Shown here one piece after another: positions 1 to 6,545 of a stretch of DNA of 6,690 bases (positions within the stretch are counted from its first letter, which is position 1; each line of letters begins with the position of its first letter). The stretch is taken from the NCBI GenBank assembly GCA_964448445.1, contig CAYVAU010000070.1, positions 1 through 6,690 of the forward strand, in the 5' to 3' direction. The DNA comes from B73-G16 sp964448445 (GTDB lineage: Bacteria > Desulfobacterota > B13-G15). Under the pieces are notes generated by a model. That model did no database searches. It was not told the DNA's origin and saw only the letters and a program-made list of their open reading frames with translations. A program made the position numbers and the translations under genes.

Positions 1-862
1 GGATTCTTCGGTCACTGGGGCGCTGCTTTTGCGGGCGGTTCCCGAAAGGACGGTCTTTGTGTTTGTGGACAACGGCCTTTTGCGGCTCGGAGAAAGGGAG
101 CAGGTGGAGCGGGTCTTCCGTTCGCAACTTCACGGAGACCTTAGGGTCGTGGATGCCTCCCGGGTCTTTTTGGAGAAGCTCAAAGGCGTAAGCGATCCGG
201 AGCAGAAGCGCAAGATCATAGGGGAGGTCTTTGTGAGGGTTTTCGAAGAGGAGGCCAAAAGGATAGGCGATGTCCGCTATCTGGCCCAGGGGACCTTGTA
301 TCCGGATGTGATCGAGAGCACCTCCTTTAAGGGCCCCTCTGTCACCATTAAGACCCACCACAACGTAGGGGGGCTTCCCGAGAGGATGGATCTCGAACTT
401 ATAGAACCCCTGAGGGAGCTTTTCAAGGACGAGGTGAGGGCCTTGGGGCGGGAACTGGGCCTCCCGGAGGAGATCATTGGGAGGCATCCCTTTCCTGGTC
501 CCGGCTTGGCCGTGAGGGTCGTCGGTGAGGTGACCGAGGAGAAGCTCGCCATCCTGCGACAGGCAGATAGAATCCTTGAGGAGGAAATGAGGCGCTCGGG
601 ATTTTACGAGAAGGTGTGGCAGGCCTTCTGCGTGCTCCTTCCGGTGAGGACCGTGGGGGTAATGGGTGATTCCAGGACCTACGAATATGTGGTCGCCTTG
701 AGGGTGGTGGAGAGCGTGGATGCCATGACGGCTGACTGGGTGCGTCTGCCTTACGACCTGCTGGATCGGATCTCCGGGAGGATTATCAACGAGGTAAGGG
801 GGATAAACCGCGTCGTTTACGACATAAGCTCAAAGCCCCCGAGCACCATCGAGTGGGAATAA
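1..862 (+). CDS. guaA: GMP synthase (glutamine-hydrolysing), C-terminal part; 5' end cut by window
   Basis: GuaA converts XMP, ATP and glutamine to GMP, AMP, PPi and glutamate, the last step of guanine nucleotide synthesis in the cytoplasm. Reading is in frame from base 2 (base 1 ends the previous codon) and gives 286 residues opening with DSS, the end of the SGGVDSS PP-loop of the ATP pyrophosphatase domain. The N-terminal glutamine amidotransferase domain and start lie outside the window; E. coli GuaA is 525 aa, so a little under half is missing. Visible hallmarks are FVDNGLLR (21-28), GTLYPDVIES (97-106), KTHHNVGGLP (117-126) in the XMP/ATP site, then the dimerisation domain from HPFPGPGLAVR (162-172) to the diagnostic terminus SKPPSTIEWE. 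A TTG at 29 could pass for a start, but the coding frame and the family motif continue upstream of it, so it is internal. The stop is TAA at 860-862, three bases before dnaE, suggesting coupled translation. No defect is seen. Confidence 0.97.
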   Translation, partial: DSSVTGALLLRAVPERTVFVFVDNGLLRLGEREQVERVFRSQLHGDLRVVDASRVFLEKLKGVSDPEQKRKIIGEVFVRVFEEEAKRIGDVRYLAQGTLYPDVIESTSFKGPSVTIKTHHNVGGLPERMDLELIEPLRELFKDEVRALGRELGLPEEIIGRHPFPGPGLAVRVVGEVTEEKLAILRQADRILEEEMRRSGFYEKVWQAFCVLLPVRTVGVMGDSRTYEYVVALRVVESVDAMTADWVRLPYDLLDRISGRIINEVRGINRVVYDISSKPPSTIEWE

Positions 863-865
863 GGG

Positions 866-3800
866 ATGGCACGCGAATTCGTCCATCTCCACCTCCATAG
901 CCAGTACAGCATCCTGGATGGGGCCATCAGGTTTGAGGAACTCTTCGAGCTTCTGCAGCGCTACAAGATGAAGGCTTGTGCCCTGACGGATCACGGCAAT
1001 ATGTTCGGGGCCATCGAGTTTTACACCATGGCCAAACAGCAGGGCATAAAGCCCATCCTGGGTTGTGAGGTCTATGTGGCCCCGAACTCCAGAAAGGAGC
1101 GATCCGGCGAGCCCTATCACCTTGTGCTTCTGGCCATGAACCGCGAGGGTTATCGGAACCTCTGCCATCTGGTGAGCCTTGGATACCTGGAGGGGTTTTA
1201 TCAGAAACCGAGGATCGACCTCCAGCTTCTGGAGGAACTGAATGGGGGGTTATTGGTCCTCACCAGTTGCCTCAAGGGGGAGATCCCGAGCCTCATCCTC
1301 AGGGATGATTGGGAGGGGGCTAGGAAGAGGGCCTCTTATTTCAAGGAGGTCTTCGGGGACAGGTTTTATCTTGAGCTTCAGGACAACGGCATAGAGGAGC
1401 AGAAAAAGGTAAACGAGGGGCTGCTCAAGCTCGCCCGGGAGCTGGACATAAAGGTCCTAGCCACCAATGACTGCCACTATCTTTATAGGGAAGATGCCTT
1501 CCTCCACGATGTGCTGTTGTGTATCCAGACCGGAAAGACCCTCAACGACCCCAGGAGGCTCCGCTTCCAAACGGACCAATTCCACCTGAGATCCCCTGAG
1601 GAAATGGAGGCGCTTTTCGGCCATGTACCTCAAGCCCTCAGTAACACCCTGGAGGTGGCCGAGAGGTGTGAACTTGAGCTCGATCTGGGCCACTATCAAT
1701 TGCCCCACTTTGATCCCCCTGAGGGCAAGACCCTGGAGGGGTACTTGGAGGAGCTGGCAGAGGAAGGGCTCCGCAGGAGGATCCAGGAGCGGGGGATAAA
1801 GGATCCGCGGCCTTACTGGGAAAGGCTCGAGAGGGAGCTTCGCGTGATAAACTCCATGGGTTTTGCCGGATACTTTTTGATCGTTCAGGACTTCGTCAAC
1901 TGGGCCAAAGAGAGGGGGATTGCGGTGGGCCCGGGAAGGGGATCGGCTGCCGGAAGCCTTGTGGCCTACTGTTTGGGGATAACCGATATAGATCCCCTCG
2001 AACACGGCCTGCTTTTTGAGAGGTTTTTGAACCCCGAGAGGGTGAGCTTGCCGGACATCGATGTGGATTTCTGCTATGCGAGGCGCGATGAGGTGATCCA
2101 GTATGTAAAGGAGCGGTATGGCCACGATAAGGTCGCCCACATCATAACCTTCGGCAAGATGCAGGCCCGAGCCGTCGTGAGGGATGTGGGTCGGGTACTC
2201 GGGATACCGTACAGGGAGGTGGACATAATCGCCAAGCTCATACCCGGGGGTCCCAACGTTACACTACAGGAGGCCCTAACCCTTGAACCGAGGCTCAGGG
2301 AGCTGGCCCAAAGGGACAACTCCTACAGGAGGCTCCTGGAGATCGCCTTGAGGCTTGAGGGGATGGTCCGCCATGCCTCAACCCATGCGGCCGGGGTGGT
2401 GATAGCCAACAGATCCCTGATGGACTATATGCCCCTTTACCGTGGCAAAGACGGCGAGATCACGACCCAGTATGCCATGAAGGAGGTCGAACAGATTGGG
2501 CTTGTTAAGTTCGACCTCCTGGGCCTCAAGACCCTCACCATGATCGAGGAGATCCTGCGATTGCTCAAGGAACGTCGGGGAATTGAGATCGATCTCAAAA
2601 AGATACCCCTCGATGATCCCGAAACCTACAGGCTCCTTTCGGAGGGGGATACCACCGGGGTGTTCCAGCTTGAAAGTCAAGGGATGAGGGATCTGCTGCG
2701 CAAGATCAAGCCCCAGAGGTTTTCCGACCTCGTCGCCCTTTTAGCCCTTTATCGCCCGGGGCCACTGGGAAGCGGGATGGTTGAAGATTATATCAAGCGC
2801 CGCCGGGACAAACAACAGATTCAGTATCTCCACGAGTCCCTGAGGGACATCCTGGAGGAAACCTACGGTGTCCTGGTGTATCAAGAACAGGTGATGATGG
2901 TCGCTTCGGCCCTCGCGGATTTCAGCCTAGGGGAGGCTGATCTCTTGAGGAAGGCCATGAGCAAGAAGGTCCCCGAGGAGATGGCCCGCTTAAGGGATAG
3001 GTTCATTGAGGGTGCCGCCAAAAAGGGGATCGACCGCCAGAAGGCCTCCGAGATCTTCGACTCGATGGCCAAATTCGCCGAATACGGCTTCAACAAGTCC
3101 CACAGCGCGGCCTATGCCCTGATAGCCTACCGGACCGCCTACCTTAAGGCCCATTATCCCCACGAGTTCATGGCGGCGCTTTTGACCTCGGACATGAACG
3201 ACTCGGACAAGGTCATGAGGTATGTATACGAATGTAAGGATCGGGGCATCGAGGTGCTCAAGCCCGATATAAACTCGAGCCTTTGGGAATTCACCGTCGA
3301 GGGGGATTCGCCTCCCAAGATCCGCTTTGGCCTGGGGGCCATAAAGAATGTCGGGGAGGCAGCGGTTAAGGCGATCCTTGAAGCGAGGAGATCGGGTCCC
3401 TTCAAGAACTTCACCAACTTCTGTCTTCGGGTCGATCCAAAAAAGGTGAACCGCAGGGCCATAGAGAGCCTTATTAAGGCGGGGGCCTTCGACGAGTTCG
3501 GTCCCCGCTCAAGGCTCCTGGACCTCTTGCCCAAGGTCATCCAGAGGGCCTCCAAGGGGAGGAACAGTCAGGCCACCCTGTTCAAGACATCTCCCGAAGA
3601 GGAACCCCCCCTTCGGGAATGGTCTGAATCGGAGGTCCTCAGGGCGGAAAAGGAGGTGCTGGGCTTTTACCTGAGCGGTCACCCTCTCAAGGACTATGAG
3701 CACCAGATCCGGGAGAAGGCCGGACACACCATAAGGGCGCTGGAGGATCTGGATCCCGGTCAGGAGGTGAGGATAGCCGGTTTGGTGGTGGACCTCAGGG

Positions 3801-4267
3801 AGATACGCACCAAGAAGGGGGATCGGATGGCAACTGCCGAATTCGAGGATCTGACGGGGAGGGTCGAGGGGGTGATCTTCCCAGACCTCTTCAGGGAGTC
3901 TCGGCCTTTGCTGCTGTCCGATGCGCCCCTGCTGATATCGGGGATCTTGGAAAAGGACGACGACGGAAGGCCGCGCCTGAGGGTCCAGTCCCTCAAGTCC
4001 CTCCTTGAGGCCGAAGGGCCCGAGGGCTTAAAGAGGGTCAGGATAAAGATAAAGACCCAAGGGTTGAGCCGAAGTCAGCTGGAGGCCTTAAAGGAGCTCT
4101 TCAAGAAGAATCAGGGGCCCTGTGAGACCTTTCTTCACCTGATCTCCCCCAAAAAGGAGGTGGTGATAAGGCTTCCGGAGGCCTTCAGGATCAATCCCAC
4201 CGAGGACTTAAACCGGCAAATGGAATCCCTCCTCGGCCCTACGGCCTTCGTCCTAGAGGTGGAGTGA
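866..4267 (+). CDS. dnaE: DNA polymerase III subunit alpha (replicative polymerase)
   Basis: This is the catalytic subunit of the chromosomal replicase. The 1133-aa product is close to E. coli DnaE (1160 aa). An N-terminal PHP domain (about 5-210) opens with FVHLHLHS as in the family, which fixes the ATG start. The C-family polymerase core carries GPGRGSAAGS (355-364), PDIDVDF (396-402, catalytic D399 and D401) and KFDLLGL (548-554, third catalytic D550). A helix-hairpin-helix region follows (about 820-875, GAIKNVG). QATLF (902-906) lies where E. coli has its beta-clamp binding motif QADMF. An OB-fold spans about 966-1042, and a C-terminal domain corresponds to the tau-binding region. Unlike E. 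coli, the PHP metal ligands look intact (H9, H11, D42, H43, E68, H85, C135, D202, H204). The gene is not PolC, as no inserted DEDD exonuclease is present. The ribosome binding site is weak (only GAGTGGGA and AAGGG upstream), so translation probably couples to guaA. Codons 858-860 contain an A_AAA_AAG heptamer. Confidence 0.98.
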   Translation: MAREFVHLHLHSQYSILDGAIRFEELFELLQRYKMKACALTDHGNMFGAIEFYTMAKQQGIKPILGCEVYVAPNSRKERSGEPYHLVLLAMNREGYRNLCHLVSLGYLEGFYQKPRIDLQLLEELNGGLLVLTSCLKGEIPSLILRDDWEGARKRASYFKEVFGDRFYLELQDNGIEEQKKVNEGLLKLARELDIKVLATNDCHYLYREDAFLHDVLLCIQTGKTLNDPRRLRFQTDQFHLRSPEEMEALFGHVPQALSNTLEVAERCELELDLGHYQLPHFDPPEGKTLEGYLEELAEEGLRRRIQERGIKDPRPYWERLERELRVINSMGFAGYFLIVQDFVNWAKERGIAVGPGRGSAAGSLVAYCLGITDIDPLEHGLLFERFLNPERVSLPDIDVDFCYARRDEVIQYVKERYGHDKVAHIITFGKMQARAVVRDVGRVLGIPYREVDIIAKLIPGGPNVTLQEALTLEPRLRELAQRDNSYRRLLEIALRLEGMVRHASTHAAGVVIANRSLMDYMPLYRGKDGEITTQYAMKEVEQIGLVKFDLLGLKTLTMIEEILRLLKERRGIEIDLKKIPLDDPETYRLLSEGDTTGVFQLESQGMRDLLRKIKPQRFSDLVALLALYRPGPLGSGMVEDYIKRRRDKQQIQYLHESLRDILEETYGVLVYQEQVMMVASALADFSLGEADLLRKAMSKKVPEEMARLRDRFIEGAAKKGIDRQKASEIFDSMAKFAEYGFNKSHSAAYALIAYRTAYLKAHYPHEFMAALLTSDMNDSDKVMRYVYECKDRGIEVLKPDINSSLWEFTVEGDSPPKIRFGLGAIKNVGEAAVKAILEARRSGPFKNFTNFCLRVDPKKVNRRAIESLIKAGAFDEFGPRSRLLDLLPKVIQRASKGRNSQATLFKTSPEEEPPLREWSESEVLRAEKEVLGFYLSGHPLKDYEHQIREKAGHTIRALEDLDPGQEVRIAGLVVDLREIRTKKGDRMATAEFEDLTGRVEGVIFPDLFRESRPLLLSDAPLLISGILEKDDDGRPRLRVQSLKSLLEAEGPEGLKRVRIKIKTQGLSRSQLEALKELFKKNQGPCETFLHLISPKKEVVIRLPEAFRINPTEDLNRQMESLLGPTAFVLEVE
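4256..4261 (+). promoter_or_regulatory. Ribosome binding site of accA
   Basis: GAGGTG, a perfect part of the Shine-Dalgarno consensus, lies inside the last codons of dnaE, 6 nt before the accA ATG. Together with the zero-length gap (dnaE TGA followed at once by ATG) it points to re-initiation or coupled translation of accA. Confidence 0.7.
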
Positions 4268-5236
4268 ATGCTCAGGCATTATCTGGATTTCGAAAGGCCC
4301 CTTATGGAACTGGAGAGGGAATACGAGGAATTGAGCCGCTTTGCCTCCCCTTCTGATCCCAAGGTCCAGAAGAGGCTCGAGAGGCTCAGGAGGAAGCTCG
4401 AGCGGGCGATGCGGGATATCTACTCGAATCTGAACCCCTGGCAGAAGACCCAGCTCTCAAGACACATAGACAGGCCCCACGCCCTGGATTTCATCAACCT
4501 GATCTTCGAGGACTTCATCGAGCTTCACGGGGACAGGCGTTTCGGGGACGATCCAGCCATAGTGGCCGGACTGGCCAGGCTTCAGGGAAGGACATGCGTC
4601 GTTATAGGACAGCAAAAGGGAGGGCATATCCACGAGCTCTCCCGGCGCAATTTCGGGATGCCCCATCCGGATGGCTACCGCAAGGCCCTGCGCGTCATGG
4701 AACTGGGGGCAAGGTTTAAAAAACCCATCATAACCTTCGTGGACACCCCGGGGGCCTATCCGGGGGTAGGGGCTGAGGAGAGGGGTCAGGCGGAGGCGAT
4801 AGCCGTGAACTTGAGGGAGATGTCCCTCATGCCCGTCCCCATAATCTCGGTGATCATAGGCGAAGGGGGTTCCGGGGGGGCCCTCGCTATAGCGGTTGCC
4901 GACAGGATCCTGATGCTTGAACACGCCATCTTCTCGGTCATATCTCCCGAGGGCTGTGCCGCCATCCTTTGGCGGACGCGGGAAAAGGCCCCTGAGGCAG
5001 CAGAGGCCCTAAGGCTTACGGCCCAGGACCTGAAGGAGCTCGGGGTCATAGATGAGATCGTTCCCGAACCCCTTGGGGGGGCCCATAGGGACCATGCCCT
5101 TGCCGCCTCGATCCTGAAGGAGGCCATCCTCAGGCACCTTCGGGAGCTGACGGAACTGGATGGGGAGGAGCTCCTCAGGAGGCGTTACCAAAAGTATCGC
5201 AACATGGGGGTGTTCCTTGAAGGAAGTGAAGATTGA
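4268..5236 (+). CDS. accA: Acetyl-CoA carboxylase carboxyltransferase subunit alpha
   Basis: AccA pairs with AccD to form the carboxyltransferase that moves CO2 from carboxybiotin on BCCP to acetyl-CoA, making malonyl-CoA for fatty acid synthesis. The 322 residues match the family length (E. coli 319). An N-terminal helical segment with a coiled-coil look (about 10-50, starting LDFERPLMELE) precedes the crotonase-like core. Motifs seen are RRNFGMPHPDGYRKALR (126-142), FVDTPGAYPGVGAEERGQ (157-174), the oxyanion-type glycine loop IGEGGSGGALA (197-207), SVISPEGCAAILW (223-235) and the C-terminal EPLGGAHR (267-274) and RRYQKYRNMG (305-314). The ATG follows the dnaE stop directly (TGAATG), and GAGGTG at 4256-4261, inside the last dnaE codons, is a good ribosome binding site 6 nt upstream. 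dnaE-accA adjacency is also known in E. coli. accD is not in this window. Two G7 runs occur within the gene (4874-4880 and 5075-5081). Confidence 0.98.
   Translation: MLRHYLDFERPLMELEREYEELSRFASPSDPKVQKRLERLRRKLERAMRDIYSNLNPWQKTQLSRHIDRPHALDFINLIFEDFIELHGDRRFGDDPAIVAGLARLQGRTCVVIGQQKGGHIHELSRRNFGMPHPDGYRKALRVMELGARFKKPIITFVDTPGAYPGVGAEERGQAEAIAVNLREMSLMPVPIISVIIGEGGSGGALAIAVADRILMLEHAIFSVISPEGCAAILWRTREKAPEAAEALRLTAQDLKELGVIDEIVPEPLGGAHRDHALAASILKEAILRHLRELTELDGEELLRRRYQKYRNMGVFLEGSED
5206..5212 (+). promoter_or_regulatory. Possible ribosome binding site of pgi
   Basis: GGGGGTG, one mismatch from the GGAGGTG consensus, lies near the end of accA. It is 4 nt before TTG 5217 and 13 nt before GTG 5226. 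A second purine stretch, GAAGGA (5219-5224), is only 1 nt before the GTG and too close to act normally. The spacing therefore leans towards TTG, while start-codon preference and the shape of the N-terminus lean towards GTG. Confidence 0.4.
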
Positions 5237-6545
5237 CACAAGGGACCTTTATTCGGAGAGGGTCAAGGGAGGGATTGAGATCGGTGATCCCCTCTGGGCG
5301 AAGGGGCAGAGGGCTTACTGGGAACTGCAGACGAAGAGGAACAGGGGGGATTTGCCCTTCCTTGACCTTCCCTACAGCCGCGAAATGGACGGGGTGCTTC
5401 GGGACTCCAAGGACCTGGCCGGGGCCTTCGATCCGGTAGTGATCCTCGGTATCGGAGGATCGTGTCTCGGACCTCAGGCCATCGCCCATGTGCTCTTCCA
5501 TCCATGGATGGGTCTGCAAGGGAAGGCCGGCCCTCAGGGGCCCAGGGTCTTCTTTTTGGACAATGTCGATCCCGGAACCTGCAGGGCGGCCTTGGAGATC
5601 TCAAGGGAAGGCAATCCCCTTGTTGTTGCCATAAGCAAATCCGGAACTACTGTGGAGACCCTCTCGCAGTTGATGGTCTTTTTGATGATGCTCAAGGATC
5701 GCTTTCCCGACTGGAGGGATCGCCTGCTGATAATCACCGATCCCCAAAAGGGTCCCATGAGGGAGCTGGCCGAAAGGGAGGGCTTAAGAAGCTTCCCGAT
5801 CCCCGAAGGGGTTCCGGGCAGGTATTCGGTGCTTTCGGCCGTGGGGATCGTCCCCTCGCAGGTCCTGGGGATAGAGGGGGAGGAGCTACTTTTGGGGGCG
5901 GTGGATATGGACCGGGAGATCCGGGAGCAGGATGGCCGCCCTGCCCTGGAGACGGCTTTGGCCCTTTACCTGCTCCACAAAAAAGGGGGGAAGGGGATAT
6001 GGGTAACCCTGTGCTACGGTGATCCGTTGATCAAGCTCGGGGAATGGAGGGCTCAGCTCCTTGGCGAAAGCCTCGGCAAACGCCCCGATATGGCCCCCAC
6101 TCCCGTGACCGCTCGGGGGACCACCGATCAGCACTCCCAGCTTCAGCTTTGGCTCGATGGCCCCAAGGACAAGGCCTTTACGGTCCTGAGCATGCAAGGA
6201 CATCCGGCCCTGCGGATCTCCGAGGGGGGCATCGAGGGTGAGGAAGCGGATGCCTTAAAGGGAAAGGAATTGGGCCAGGTCCTTCGGGCGGAAATGGCGG
6301 CTACAAAGGGCGTGCTAAGGGAACGGGGCTGTCCCTTCTACAGCATAGAGATCGAGCCTTCGGCCCGATCCCTCGGTGCCCTGTTCTTCCTCTGGCAGGT
6401 GGAAACCCTGCTTTTGGGAACCTTCTATGGCGTTAACCCCCTCGATCAGCCCGCAGTGGAGAGGGGGAAGAGGCTCACCTGGGGACTGTTGGGGAGGAAG
6501 GGCTTTGAACGGGAAAGGGAGGAGGTCGAGGCTTGGGAAAGGTGA
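5226..6545 (+). CDS. pgi: Glucose-6-phosphate isomerase, short type
   Basis: Pgi interconverts glucose 6-phosphate and fructose 6-phosphate in glycolysis and gluconeogenesis. From GTG at 5226 it is 439 aa, in line with the short bacterial/thermophile Pgi group (about 440-450 aa) and not the 549-aa E. coli form. Two sugar-isomerase (SIS) lobes are evident. Motifs are VILGIGGSCLGP (72-83), SKSGTTVET (137-145, phosphate loop), GRYSVLSAVG (198-207, active-site R199), GESLGK (280-285, proposed catalytic base E281), GTTDQHSQ (298-305, ring-opening H303) and NPLDQPAVERGK (404-415, C-terminal lysine K415). All catalytic positions are present. Start choice is uncertain: GTG 5226 gives the natural-looking MKIDTRDL and an 11-bp overlap with accA. 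TTG 5217 adds three residues and is better spaced from GGGGGTG at 5206-5212. ATG 5160 would force a 77-bp overlap and a tail unlike the family. The stop TGA at 6543-6545 overlaps mutL. Confidence 0.96.
   Translation: MKIDTRDLYSERVKGGIEIGDPLWAKGQRAYWELQTKRNRGDLPFLDLPYSREMDGVLRDSKDLAGAFDPVVILGIGGSCLGPQAIAHVLFHPWMGLQGKAGPQGPRVFFLDNVDPGTCRAALEISREGNPLVVAISKSGTTVETLSQLMVFLMMLKDRFPDWRDRLLIITDPQKGPMRELAEREGLRSFPIPEGVPGRYSVLSAVGIVPSQVLGIEGEELLLGAVDMDREIREQDGRPALETALALYLLHKKGGKGIWVTLCYGDPLIKLGEWRAQLLGESLGKRPDMAPTPVTARGTTDQHSQLQLWLDGPKDKAFTVLSMQGHPALRISEGGIEGEEADALKGKELGQVLRAEMAATKGVLRERGCPFYSIEIEPSARSLGALFFLWQVETLLLGTFYGVNPLDQPAVERGKRLTWGLLGRKGFEREREEVEAWER
6520..6526 (+). promoter_or_regulatory. Ribosome binding site of mutL
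   Basis: AGGAGGT is a full-strength Shine-Dalgarno sequence embedded in the last codons of pgi. It sits 6 nt before TTG 6533 but 15 nt before GTG 6542, so it decides in favour of the TTG start. It may offset the weak initiation codon and the overlap with pgi. Confidence 0.75.

Noticed and set aside
29..31. TTG as the start of a short GuaA-like gene
   Set aside because: The frame is open to the window edge and reads DSSVTGALL, the conserved continuation of the PP-loop, so the gene is simply cut by the window.
863..865. Possible promoter or terminator at gene junctions
   Set aside because: The largest junction is 3 bp and the others are zero or overlapping, so there is no room for one outside coding sequence. 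No convincing -35/-10 pair was seen near the junctions.
1457..2140. Antisense open frame of 227 codons opposite dnaE
   Set aside because: It has no recognisable motif, lies fully within the strongly conserved polymerase coding region and shows the composition expected from the complement of a GC-rich gene. It is a shadow frame.
3479..3508. 9-bp GC stem with a 12-nt loop as a transcription terminator
   Set aside because: It lies within the dnaE coding sequence, has no following T run and the gene continues for another 750 bases. It is mentioned only in relation to the slippery heptamer.
5160..5225. Extended pgi start at ATG 5160
   Set aside because: It would add 22 residues unlike the family and overlap the conserved AccA C-terminus by 77 bp.
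5498..5511. Perfect 14-bp palindrome CCATCCATGGATGG inside pgi
   Set aside because: A 14-bp perfect palindrome is expected roughly 0.4 times by chance in a window of this size, and this one lies mid-gene with no promoter context.
5462..6022. Open frame of 186 codons in another + frame within pgi
   Set aside because: Its product is a Gly/Pro-rich low-complexity string created by G runs in the real gene. The pgi frame carries every catalytic motif across the same bases.
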